From Paratinospora sagittata (taxonomy: Eukaryota; Streptophyta; Magnoliopsida; Ranunculales; Menispermaceae), in the NCBI GenBank assembly GCA_035771175.1, contig CM069605.1, positions 16,756,288 to 16,820,287 of the forward strand: DNA of 64,000 nt, given 5' to 3'. Each line of letters starts with the position of its first letter. Within the stretch, counting starts at the first letter, position 1. The notes under the pieces were generated by a model. It had not been told where the DNA came from and ran no database searches. It worked only from the letters and a program-made list of their open reading frames with translations. Below are positions 13,313 through 24,344 of this stretch, in pieces. Both the position numbers and the translations under genes were made by a program.

Positions 13313-14030
13313 CTAGTTGCGACATCTATACGTTTACTACATGAGGAGACAAAAAATGGCTTACAAACCTCAACATTGGATAAGAAGTTATACACCAACC
13401 TAGACAATGTTATTTTTTTTAAAATATGGAAAAAAAATATTGTTATTCCAAAATTAAAGTCAAAATACAATCACTTACTTAAGTTGCATCGTGAGTTCAA
13501 AACATTATTAGCCCATACTAGCATAGGTTGGGATTCAGAAGCAAAATTGTTCAAGCAATTGTTGATGTGTGGAAGTCATGCCTTAAGGTAAATTTTTCAA
13601 GTATGTTATGTCTTATATAGTATATACTTTACTTATATATGCATTCAAATACACTTTTTTATGTGTATAGAAAAAACCCTTTTGCAAAGCGCTTTTGTGG
13701 AAAGGATTGTGATCATTATAATATCCTTAGTAAGATTTTCAACTACACAACAGCTATAGGACAAATGGGTTATCCATCTACTTGATCTACATCTAATTCA
13801 AATGATGAGAAGATATTAGAGGCAGATTTTTTAGGCACCGGTGCACATATTGAACTCAATAATAATGAACTCTGAGATTTTTATAAAAACACGATGTCGT
13901 AATCTAAATCTTCTAGTTGACCTCCGCCCTAAGAAAGAACTAAAAATTTCAAAGTTGTCCCAATTGGATGATGCCATTGATTTTTAGAAAAAGTCTCACT
14001 GCCAAGGTTGAAGCATCTACAACAAAGGTT
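13313..14030 (+). pseudogene. Myb/SANT-like transposon accessory protein, broken
   Basis: The readable part begins right after the CACTA end and gives a segment with the pattern K..YNHLLKLHREFKTLL...GWD (about 13460-13535). The second segment, PFAKRFCGKDCDHYNILSKIF (from about 13678), lies across an apparent intron of about 80 bp (13589-13670, GT..AG). This pattern fits the Myb/SANT-like domain proteins that accompany plant PIF/Harbinger transposases or occur as related host genes. The N-terminal part is missing, and the reading frame breaks after 13785, with a last recognisable stretch near 13965-14030. Confidence 0.5.
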
Positions 14031-14204
14031 ACATTTAGTGACTAAATTTATAGCCACAGAACATATTTAGTCGCTAAAAGTAGTATAGTGCTACCCAAAT
14101 ACAATTCAACTTTGGTTTTGACCAAGAGAAGAGTGACGACCAACATTACTTAATATTTTGAAACGAGAAATGTCGTCACAAAATTATTGGTCATTAAAAG
14201 GTGT

Positions 14205-14441
14205 TGGCCCAGTATTATCATCCAAGAAGTGGGTGAATTGGACGTGGCAGATTTTCGCATAACCTTTCGATTTAACAATTAAACAATATATGTGCACAGT
14301 ATAGGTAACAAGCAAAGCAATAAAGTGCAGGAAAAATAAATAAATGGACACAATGATTTATAGTGGTTCGGTTCCCTTTGAACCTGACCACCCACGATCA
14401 GGATTTTCCAAATCCACTACGTTTATCTAACTTACGGGCGT
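14205..14441 (-). mobile_element. LTR family B, U5 end (first part)
   Basis: It starts with the header TGTTGGCCCAGTATTATC and has the TTTATAGTGGTTCGG block at 14357. It is cut at 14441, in the middle of a CTTACGGGCG hairpin unit, by an inserted solo LTR, and resumes at 16814. Confidence 0.65.
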
Positions 14442-16813
14442 TGTAACGCCCGTACCTTAGGAAGATATCATCATGACCTGTAGAGTACCCATATACGTGT
14501 ACGTATACATATTTGATGTTTGACGTGTGTTAGTTCAAGTGTCTTTGCATGCTATTTTAGAGAATTATCATTATTAATATTGTCATTTATGTGCTAATGA
14601 CATTGATAGTGATAATTATACACATCACTAAAGTAATATATGAATAGTGACATATTAATATTAATGTATGTGTTATTAATTATATAATGGGGCCAATTGG
14701 ACCATAATTTGAAATGGGCATGTATCGATTAAATAAATGAAAAATTGATGGAATTGTTAGAATTAGTGGATCGGTTAACAACTCACATATGAGGTTGTGA
14801 TTGGGTAAAGGCCATGTGGCTAACAAATGAGCTCTTGAGCAAACACTTGGCATGGTGTTGGAGCATGATCAACACTTGGCAAAATGGGTGCATGTGGGTG
14901 TAACATGTGTCTCAGTCTATCATTTTCTTCCTTGGGGGATGTTTTTGAGAGAGTAAGGTTGAGAGAAAAGAAGAGAAGAGAAAGAAAGAGGAAGTTGCTT
15001 CAAGGGAAGTCTTAGCAACATTTGATCAGAGGTTTGACCTCTTAGATCCGTGGTCTGATCAAGCTGAAAATTTGTCAGCCAGTTCGTCTCTTATGATTCT
15101 TCATTCTGGTTGGTGGAGATGTTGATTGGAGTTTTCTTCTGAGAGATAAAACCTCCCAAACACAATTGGTCAGAAAATCTAGATTTCTTGCACAGTTTAT
15201 ATAAAAATGTTGGATCTCCTAACTCTACCTATGGATGGATGTGATACTTTAGCAGATGGTTCAAAATTGAATGTGTTGCATTATGAACGGTTAAGATGTT
15301 TATTGGTTGAGTATTTTTGGAGATACAACTGTCTGAGTTCAAGTATTTGTAGCAGGAGAGGAGAAACCGTTCAATTAGGGCTGTCTTAATCAAAAAGTCA
15401 TATCTCTTTGATCTGTCGTTGGATTTAGCTCAATTTTGGACAGAAGGTTTGTCTCTTGATGTTCTTGAATCTGAACGATTAATTTAGATATTGGATATTT
15501 CCTTTAGCAGTTTGTTACATCCAAACAGTGCATTGAATTAGGAGTGTAATTAATGTTTAGCCATGTATTTGACCTAAACCTAGGTTATGGACTTAGGGTT
15601 TTCCATTCAAGTTGCATGTCATATATGTTGATCTAATGGGTAAATGTGGATGATTGATGGTTCAATTTACTGATCCTGCTTGCTGAAAACCCTAGGTGTA
15701 GTGCAAATTTGGCCTAGGCCATGAATTTGGGGATTTGCCCAAATTTGGAAATTTTGACCTAGACTAAGTCAATTGGCTATTGGCTATTGAATCGGGGTTA
15801 ATCATGTTGAATGTCATGCACTTGGACTGATTTTAATGAAGAATGAACTTGTGTATATTCAGGGTTTGTGAATGATCCAAGTGTCCCAATTAAGCCAATT
15901 GGAGGTTGAGGTGCATAGAAGTATTTTGGTGACATCCTAGTACTCATAGTGGTTGGATTTGGATTGGCTAGTCTAGCCAATCGATTTGTGAGTGTTTCTT
16001 TACTTGTTGGTTTCTATATGTGGCATTGTAGTATAAATGTGTTTTAAATTCTTATCTATTGTAGTATACATGATTTAAATGATTCATGAAATATATTTGA
16101 GCATAGTCTGGTTGGGTTATCAATTGGGTTGTGAGGTCTCCCAGTTGGGGTTTCCTTTGGAAAATCTCGTAAGTCTAGCGGTGATCCCCAGTTGTGTACC
16201 TTGCAGAGGATTTTATGGCTTGTGTAGATAGGATCACTTAGACATGGTACTTGTCTTTGTGAGCCAATCCTATTAGCTACACATCCGCAGGAATCTTATT
16301 AGATACGAGTATTGTTTGGTCGAATTGGGCTCTGAGTGTCGCGAATGCTTTTATGATCTTGCCATGTTTTATATAAATGCATGTATATTGCCACTTGTAG
16401 AAGAAATCCGCTGATCTTGTTGTAACTCACACCTCATCCTAATCATTTCAGGTTTTGATAGGAAGCGAAAGGGAAAAGCTTGACTGAGCATTTCCCATAC
16501 TTTTGTTGATGTAGGTGTTAGTACATTTCTTTATAATTTGTTAAATATATACTAAATAACACCTATGGTATATACATAACACTTAGATGGGATGTGTACG
16601 ATTTTTTATAATTGTGGACTTATAGAATTTTATACTTGGTATTTTTGGTGATGTTATTTGTTGTTATTGATAATGTTTAGATGGATGTTTATTTGGGATT
16701 TTATTGTTGGGAATTGTGTTTATGTTAGGATGATGGGACGCCAGGTGTATTGAGGGAGGGTATACCTGGGGGTTCCGTGCCAGTCATGATGTCACTAATC
16801 ATGGGTCGTAACA
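14442..16813 (+). mobile_element. Solo LTR (gypsy-like) inserted in family B LTR
   Basis: The 2372-bp segment starts TGTAACGCCC and ends GGGTCGTAACA. It is flanked by GGCGT (14437-14441) and GGAGT (16814-16818), a 5-bp duplication with one mismatch, and family B sequence continues on both sides. A 'CTCACACCTCATCC...TTTCAGG' segment near 16430-16452 places R-U5 on the plus strand. The absence of an internal region shows a solo LTR. Two 60-odd-codon ORFs within it have no recognisable content. Confidence 0.75.
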
Positions 16814-18450
16814 GGAGTACATAGAAGTCGTACAATCTAGTCAACTTACGGGCGTGACTAGAAGCCGTAAACCTAACCAACTTACGGGCATGGTTAGAAG
16901 CAGTACAATCCAATCAACTTACGGGCATGACTAGAAGTCGTATACTAACCAACTTGCAGGTGCGGCTAGAAGCTGTACAAATAAGGTATAGTCCCCAGTT
17001 GACTGACAAGTCAACTTCACATCAAGCTTACAAATGATACGGAGAGATGTTCTAAAAAACTCTCAAATTTCTAGCATACAACCTTGAATGAACAACCTCT
17101 ACTATTCCAACCATAATATTTCAAATGAAGTGCAATGTTGAAATAGTTGTTTACAAATACATGCAATCGATTCAAAAGATGATAATGTAAGATCAAGAAT
17201 CGAATATGCACATGTATATTCAAGTATTGATTCTAAAGATGATATATGAAACACAAGAATCAATATGCACAAATGATCAAAACTTATTGATTCAAAATAG
17301 ATATATATTTAAGTTCAAGAATCAATATGCTCAAATAATGATTAATATAATCGATTCAAAATAATATCAGTTTAGCACAAGAATGGATATCAAACAAGAT
17401 ATATGAAACTATTATTCAAGATGACATAATATGAAAGATCAAAGATGGTTTCACAAACAATAAACAGAAATGGCTTTAAAGATAGAGATAAATCAAACAC
17501 AAAACCTTTTTTCAATCACAAACAAAATCACACGAACCTTAATAAAAGATTTTACCCAACTTTTGTGAAAGATGAAGCACACAAAATTCTCCAAGGTGTG
17601 AAGGTGGTTGAGAGTGGTTTTGTCTTTAGGAAAGATCAATATCTACAAGATATGTGATGAACTCACTCGAGAACAACTTGATCTATGTTCAAAATAAATT
17701 CTCAAGTTTCTCAAAGAGTTTTGAAAGAGTAGTCGAACTATTCGAAAGATTGAATCAAAGATTCAAATATAAGTGAACTTTTGCTATGAAAAGATGTTTA
17801 AAGCACTAGAGAACTTGTTTAAGACTTAGAAAAACAAAAGTATGAAAATCGGCACAAGTTTTAGGTTTTTGTAAAAGTTGCTCTCAAATGAGCAAAGTGT
17901 GGTATTTTTAGAACAATACTAGCTCGAGGCACAGGAATGGGTTCCTTAGATAAGGAGCGTGTTTCTGCTTTGAAATTTGAAAAGTTTCAAATTTTCCTCC
18001 AATGCAGGAGCGCGTTCCTTATTGAAAGAGAGCGCTCCTCCATTTGTTCGTTCTACATTGGAGCAAGGTTTTTTAGATAGAAACACAGTTTTTATCAAAA
18101 TTCCTTTTTTGCCATTTTCTGCAGGAGCGCGTTCCTTAAACCTTGTTCAAAAAATTTGGGCTTCAGGATAGAAACACAAGAGTGCATTCCTTGGACACAT
18201 AAGTGTGTTCCTCAAACTCTGATAAGAAAAACTGAGTCTCAGGAAAAAAACACAGGAGCGCGTTCCTTCAAGTCCACAGTGACAGAAACACGATTTTTCT
18301 ATCAAAACAGGTTTAAGACATAATTAAATACATGGACCAACTTTGAAAACATTTTAGACATGATTAAAACGTAATGAGCAAAGATAAACATGTGTAAAAC
18401 AATCGATTAATACAGATAAAACAAGATGATCAAGGCATTCGATATGATAC
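16814..18450 (-). mobile_element. LTR family B (second part, U5 to U3)
   Basis: It continues the LTR broken at 14441. U5 hairpins are very clear: CTAGTCA/TGACTAG at 16837-16861 and CTAACCA/TGGTTAG at 16873-16897, both around an ACTTACGGGC loop. A U3 with GGAGCGCGTTCCT motifs lies at about 17940-18265, with TATA-like sequence near 17910 on the minus strand. ORFs of 60-70 codons here are chance. Confidence 0.65.
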
Positions 18451-18596
18451 ACGTAAATCGATGAAATTCATGCAAAGTTGGTAATATGAGTGCATGATTA
18501 ACAATGATATAGATATGCATGAAAATCAACTTGAACTATATGATTGCATGATAAATATGATAATATATGTGCATGCATGATCAATATGATAATAGT

Positions 18597-19211
18597 GTGT
18601 TGGCCCAATATTATAGTCCGTGAGGGGGGTTAAATTGGACTTGGCAGATTTTTGCGTTACCTTCTGATTAATTAATTTAAACAGAATATATGTGCAGTAG
18701 GTAACAAACCAAATAATCAAATGCCAGAAAAAAATAAATGGATACGTGATTTATAGTGGTTCGGATCCCCTTGAACCTACTCCACTACTCGATCACCTAC
18801 GATCAAGATTTTCCAATACACTATTGGCTAGTCAACTTACGGGCGTAACTAGAAGCTATATACATTAGCCGACATAAGGGCTTGGCTAGAAAGCCACACT
18901 GTAAACAACTTACAGGCATGGTTACAAGTTGTACAACAATATGGTATAGTCCCAGTTGACTAACAAGTCAACAATACATCAAGATTACAAATGATAGAAA
19001 GAGATGTTCCAAAAACACTCTCAACAATTTTAAGCGTAAAATCTTGAATGAATAATCACTACTATTCCAACCACAATATTTTAACTGATGTGTCGTGTTG
19101 AAATAGTTATTTTTAAATACATGCAAACAATTCAAATAGTGGTAATGTAAGATCAAGAATCGAATATGCACATGTATTCAAATATTGATTCTAAAGATGC
19201 TATGTATGAAG
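18597..19211 (-). mobile_element. LTR family B, truncated (U5 and R only)
   Basis: It has the header TGTTGGCCCAATATTATAG, the TTTATAGTGGTTCGG block (18752) and CTTACGGGCG-type hairpins (18832-18935). It stops at 19211 where a family A LTR begins; the U3 half is absent from the window. Confidence 0.6.
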
Positions 19212-20822
19212 TGTTGGCCCAGATATGTCCAAGAGGGGGTGAATTGGACATTTAGACGATTTAGAAAATAATAACAATGGCAAAGATACAGTGCAAAAAA
19301 TAAACAAATATGCACGGTTAATTTATAATGGTTTGGCTACTTGCCTACATCCACTACCAAACCTCCTCAGTTAGGATTTTAACCTTGTCACTAAGGGATT
19401 CTCTTACGGGTGAGAATCAAACCGTTACACCTTTTTCTCAACTTGCGGGTGTGAGAACAACCGTTACACTACTCAGCTTACGGGTGTGAGAACTACCATT
19501 TCTCAACTTACGGGTGTGAGAACTACCATTTCTCAACTTACGGGTGTGAGAAGACCCGACTTTGTTGAATATAAAATATCAACTCAGTAGTTTATCTAAC
19601 TACTATTACAACCTTGATACAGTATACAAAATATGAAATTGAATACAACTGTATCCTATGAACTACTTCCCAAATTACTCTTTCACCAATAATGATATAA
19701 GTTAAAACAGTGTTAAACAATTTGAGTGAAAACAGTTCAAAGCTTCAAATAGATTTTCAGATAAAGATAGAATGTTAGCTCAGTATCAAAACCTTTTGAG
19801 TACGTAAAGTCTCAAAGAAGACTACTGTGAAAACAGATCGACTTAGACGTTTTCTTGACCAGATGAAGATTTGACTAACTTTCAAAAAGTGTTTTAGCTC
19901 AGAGAATTTTCGGTGCTTAACAAATTGTTAAGTGTCTATATTTATAGACTTGTAGAGATGAAGTTGTTGTTCATTTGAATTTGAATTTCAAATATGAACG
20001 TTTACTCATAACAGCTAGAAGATATCACGATAGTGGAAACTGCACAATTCATGAATATTTTGTTTTTTTCCAGATACACGAATAAGGAAAGTTGTAGAAG
20101 ACGCAGTTCGTGAATTAGAGAATATCTCTTACAAATACAGAAAATTGATTTTGTACGAAAAGTTGTTCAGAAAAGGTGGCAAAAAATGCGTACATGTTAG
20201 AACAGTAAAAATATCATTTCTGTCATTTTGTTCCTTTGAGGGCGCTCATAGAATATCAGCGTCCTACTGAACAATGAGGGCGCTACTTTACAGTAAGCGT
20301 CCGACTTTGCTTTAAAATGCAAAACATATGAGGGCGCTACTCAAGAGTAAGCATCCTGAACTATTAAAAGTAGTTTTAAAACTATGTTTAAGCACGCTGA
20401 CGGACGGTGAGCGTCCTGAAAGTTACTTAAGTTGATTCTAAATATGAGGGCACTCCTACACAAGTAGCATCCTGATAATTCATTCAACTTATAATTTATC
20501 AGTGTCCTTAAAAATAAAATCACTTAAAGATAAAGAAATCTTTCAGTGAGCTGAAACTAAGTCAGCGTCCTGACATTCTCAATGGTTTATAAGAGAAAGG
20601 TCACTACTAACAAGTAAGCGTCCTTATTAATCAGATCAATTCACCATGAGCGTCTTAACATTTTATCAGCGTCCTGACTCATCAAGTCCAGGAGAGCACT
20701 ACTAAAACATTAGCGCCCTGAAAGACTTTATAAAAGTGGCTTTTGATTTCTCGATTAAAACACGATAAAACATAAAGTAACCAGATTAAATCAAACATGC
20801 AACCAATCGACTAAAACATGCA
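19212..20822 (-). mobile_element. LTR family A, minus orientation, joined to chromovirus gag
   Basis: It has the header TGTTGGCCCAGATATGTCC, several TTCTCA-ACTTACGGGTG-TGAGAA units (19430-19555), a TATA box (CTATAAATA on the minus strand) at 19939-19947 and the GAGGGCGCT/AGCGTCCTGA U3 array at 20235-20735. At 20822 it changes abruptly into the middle of the chromovirus gag gene of copy 1. No terminal TG/CA is seen at that junction. Confidence 0.6.
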
Positions 20823-21567
20823 AGATCGACAAGGCTTGTCGAATGTCAGGACGAAGGCCATTGTAGAATTTCTCGGTCTTATCTTGCTCCGTTGAGATGG
20901 TGGAGATAAAGTAGACCGATAATTCTTTAAACTTGCCAGTGTACTCCCTGACTGTTATGCCGCCTTGGTATAGTTTGGCGAACTCCTGGCGCTTCTGCCT
21001 CTTCACAGCGCCGGGGAAGTACTCATCAATAAATAGTGACTCGAACTGTTGCCAAGTCATGTCTGTAGTGTTGACCCTTGGGTCCTCCTTTACTGTTATT
21101 CGCCATGTATTTGCTCCACCAATAAATTGGTAGGTCGCAAGTGGAATCTTTCGAGTCTCATCAACTCTCATTGCATCGAGAGCCTTCTTTGACTCATCCA
21201 GCCATTTATGCACCTCTTCAGCATCAACGGTGCTAGCAAAAGTAAGAGGTTGTAGCCTCTTGTACTTCGTAATCTGGTCTGTTTGAGTCTCCAACCCAGA
21301 TCTCACAGGTGCCTGAACAGTGACAACCTGATTGGTCGCGGTCTCACGAACGACCGTCTGAACAGTTACTTTCATCGCCTCGATAAATTCGGTGAAAAAG
21401 ACTTCCATACTCGAAGGCATGGCATAGGGTAAGGGTTAGTGGCAGTGTCTGGTGTGGCTTGTGTTGTCATCGGAAGCTGCGGTTCCCAGTTCTGTATCTC
21501 AGGAGGTGCCTCCTCGGCTGGACGGACAGTACATGACTTTCTTCTCTTCCTGGTTTGGATTTTCTCA
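20823..21567 (-). pseudogene. gag: gag fragment, chromovirus copy 1
   Basis: Capsid-type retrotransposon gag. Continuous sequence covers the plant gag core, with W...SKKALDAM, a Q..GGANTW segment, D.FPG..KRQKRQEFAKLYQG and VREYTGKFKELS. It aligns along its length with copy 2 gag (59532-60387). The expected start is ATC instead of ATG just after a CTTGCCAG acceptor-like site at about 21568. The first 50 codons carry a frameshift, so the longest open run starts at an internal ATG at 21420. The 3' end is lost at the junction with the family A LTR, so the zinc knuckle is absent. It would not make a working capsid. Confidence 0.8.
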
Positions 21568-21964
21568 CTGGCAAGGAGAAAATAAAACTATGATTTAGGA
21601 ACTGTAGCCAAGTATAGTGTTATGGTATTCTTAGCAACAATTTCGAGAGTACTGCAATAAAAACCACATATTTTTCTAAGTATAGTGTAAGGTTTTTTTT
21701 GTTGAGGAATCAAAGAATCTTATGTGCCTCGTATGTTTGGCCATGGTGTAAAAACAAGGTTAGAATGTTTATATAATAAGTATAAAACTTTGCAAGTAAT
21801 TCAAATGTTTTGGTTCTGGTTTTTGTGAACATACATATATATTTCATTGAAAATCCATACAAGTCATAAAAATTCTAAGATTTGCCTCAGTAAATATTCT
21901 GATCTAACATTTTATCGCAAGCTTATGTATTCAAACTCTATCGCTTAGTTTTTTCAATTATTAT

Positions 21965-22241
21965 CCAAATTCATGTGTCCCATACCACATGAATTTGGTA
22001 ATAAGGGTGTCAACCAAGTTAATTTGTATGAACACAGTCTCTATAAAACATGGGCTAAATAGTAGTTCACTAATAGTATCGTCCAAGTTTACTCGTCCCA
22101 TACCGTGTAAACTTAGTGATAATGTTAGTAATGCAACTTTCTCCAAATGTTTCTTTTCACACAAGGTCGTGGGTTTTCTTACTTCCACATTTTATTTAGT
22201 ATCTTCCAATTTTGTTGTGTCCCATACCACTCCAAAGTTAG
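21965..22241 (-). other. Three conserved hairpins with a GTATGGGA loop (copy 1)
   Basis: Between the extra ORF and gag there are three inverted repeats. On the plus strand they are at 21965-21998 (perfect 13-bp stem CCAAATTCATGTG/CACATGAATTTGG), 22083-22116 and 22206-22241. All three have the same 8-nt centre, TCCCATAC (GTATGGGA in the sense RNA). The stems differ between hairpins while the loop is the same. The same three recur in copy 2. Function is unknown; a packaging, dimerisation or translation-control RNA structure is possible. Confidence 0.7.
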
Positions 22242-22605
22242 TGATACAAAAGAAAGAATGGTTGTAAGTCGGCCCACCAAAGATAGTCTTAAACAAAACA
22301 TTTTCATTCATATATAGAACAAATTTTTACAATGTCAGTGATCATTCCTGATTTTCCTGCCTAGAACTGCTCCTTCTAGACCTCCTACTAGGTATAGAAA
22401 GACTACTAGAAGAAGGTTGAGAATTTGCTCGTTATTCTTTGACGTTTTTCATACGTGTTAACAAAGTATTTTGAGTCTCTTCTATCCGAGCAATACTACC
22501 TACTATCACATTTAACTGCTCGAATGGGTTAGTCGATTGCCCCATCGATGGTTGATGGTTTGACTGTCCCATAGGTGGAGGGTAGGTCGTAGGCATTGGT
22601 GGAAA

Positions 22606-23937
22606 TTATTGGTCGTACGGTTGACTCATAGGTGTGGGGTAGTTGTTTTGGTTGTACGGGGATTCCCTAATTGGAACCCCTTGGACATTTGGATATGCTT
22701 GGGTTGAAAAGTCTTGAAACCATGGACTCATTGGGATGTCCTGTCTTCCAAGATTTTGTGTCGCAAAATTTTGTTGTTGTTGGTTCACAGGAACTTGTAG
22801 AACTGGCCGATACGGTACCTCAGGAGTTGCAAACCTTTGGTATGTAGTATTGCCTTGAGTTGGCATGTTCCAGGAAGGTGGATTTGCTGGAACTTCTTGT
22901 CTATCTTGATTTGGTTGAGGTTGATCTAGATTGGCAAATAAATCTTTCTCAGAGAATAGGTGCTCGGTTGGATCATTATTCGAGACTGGGTTTGACGTAG
23001 GGTTTTGGTTTGGCTCGTTATTTGGTACCTCCCTAACAGGAATCTTGCGTCGACTTTTTCGGTAACAACGTCCATATTCGTCTCTTATTCTTTCACCATT
23101 CCCTCCTAAAGTCGCGTCGAATACTACCTTGTCAGTTACCCCTCCACTTGTGACAAATGTCTTGAAGATAGCAGTTGTTGTCACCGGCTCAGTGATCTGC
23201 TTCAAAGACTCATCAAAAGTGTTGATGTTTGCCTCGTATAGCATCCTCATGATCAAGACTCCGTAGCTGAGGAGTTCCTTTCTTAAAGGGTTTTGAATCA
23301 CCCATAACATTTGTTGGATGATGATGTGAAGTAGTGAGACCTTAATTTTCTTCTCTATACAGTATAGCACGAGAAGTTGAGCCCTTGACATAGCACCTCT
23401 AGTCACCTTTTCCGGTAAGATGTTGCCAAATACGATCTTTCCAAGGCCGGCAAGAGGTGGTTTAAGGAGATTGTTTGGGAGAAGGGCGTACGTCGATTGG
23501 GTGAACGAATTTTTAGAGAGGGAATTGAACAACTGTTCGTTGGACTCCACGATCTCTGCAACTGTCTGGGGTTCGTGTGGATCAGTGATTCTATCTTCAA
23601 TCAGAATTTTCATAAGTTGTGCAATAACTTCGACGTTGATAGAAATCTTCATTCTCCTGATCGTTGTCTCCAAAACAGGGCTGATCCCATCTTCTTGAAG
23701 TCCTACGCAATTCATGGCTTCGTAGAAGGATTTCATCAAGTTGTAAGAGACGTGTCCCTCAACTTTTGTTATGTTCAACCACCCCAGTGTTGCGAGATTT
23801 TTGTGAAGGATCGAACGGAGGCGGAGATCTCTATTGTCGATAGTCCTCATAACCATAACCTCCCTTTTGGACAATTCCTTGAGTCTGGTGGGAATTGGTT
23901 CCCTACTACCGGAAGTCGTTCCTTCACTTGAGGCCAT
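22606..23937 (-). CDS. Extra ORF upstream of gag, chromovirus copy 1
   Basis: The start was chosen at the ATG at 23937 (MASSEG), which directly follows a TTTATTTTCCTTTCAG acceptor-like site and is conserved in copy 2. The product is 443 residues. Residues 1 to about 300 form a globular, mostly helical-looking domain (W.N..K.EG...NL...FYEAMN, V.G..I.I..EVIAQLM). The rest is rich in Pro, Gln and Asn. A stop at 22606 is early: the frame can be followed to about 22345, where it ends in a Ser/Arg tail (RRSRRSSSRQE) as in copy 2. The N-terminal pattern is reminiscent of the plant-specific domain of Athila-type ORF1 'putative plant transposon' proteins, but this is by memory of the motif only. Function is unknown; it is not gag, pol or an obvious envelope. 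Confidence 0.7.
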   Translation of the reverse strand: MASSEGTTSGSREPIPTRLKELSKREVMVMRTIDNRDLRLRSILHKNLATLGWLNITKVEGHVSYNLMKSFYEAMNCVGLQEDGISPVLETTIRRMKISINVEVIAQLMKILIEDRITDPHEPQTVAEIVESNEQLFNSLSKNSFTQSTYALLPNNLLKPPLAGLGKIVFGNILPEKVTRGAMSRAQLLVLYCIEKKIKVSLLHIIIQQMLWVIQNPLRKELLSYGVLIMRMLYEANINTFDESLKQITEPVTTTAIFKTFVTSGGVTDKVVFDATLGGNGERIRDEYGRCYRKSRRKIPVREVPNNEPNQNPTSNPVSNNDPTEHLFSEKDLFANLDQPQPNQDRQEVPANPPSWNMPTQGNTTYQRFATPEVPYRPVLQVPVNQQQQNFATQNLGRQDIPMSPWFQDFSTQAYPNVQGVPIRESPYNQNNYPTPMSQPYDQ

Positions 23938-24060
23938 TATTTTCTGAAAGGAAAATAAACTTGTGAAAGGCACAAAATATATTCCTAACATTTTAAGAAT
24001 TATGTTTTGTCCGTTAGACAATATCTTCTATTTTTCTCTTGATGTTTATGCCATCATTTA

Positions 24061-24298
24061 ATCCAAATTTTCCGTTAGCAATATGATATATATATATATC
24101 TCATATATATATATATAATCATAACTATATATATAGTTTTCATAAATCATAACCATATATATATTTGAATCTAAACTATATAAAAACTATATAGTTTTCT
24201 AGATATATATTTAATATAAATCTCAACTATATATAATTCATATATATATATAGTTCTAAAGATATATATATCTAATAAAAAATTTCTTTCCCTAATTT
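24061..24298 (-). repeat. TA-rich leader of copy 1
   Basis: The stretch is dominated by (AT)n and ATATATAG units between the primer-binding site and the extra ORF. The matching part of copy 2 (56925-57000) is much shorter. Confidence 0.7.
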
Positions 24299-24327
24299 GG
24301 TGGACTTGGGCGGGCCGTGTACCTTAC

Positions 24328-24339
24328 GCTCTGATACCA
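24328..24339 (-). other. Primer-binding site, tRNA-iMet type
   Basis: The minus strand reads TGGTATCAGAGC, the usual complement to the 3' end of plant initiator tRNA-Met. It lies five bases from the inner LTR end (...GTGTGACA). Confidence 0.9.
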
Positions 24340-24344
24340 TTAAA

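Noticed and set aside
23497..23931. 144-codon plus-strand ORF
   Set aside because: It is the antisense shadow of the extra ORF of chromovirus copy 1.
24061..24298. TA-rich stretch as a possible matrix attachment region or origin
   Set aside because: It is the leader of the retroelement, and composition alone does not support such a function.
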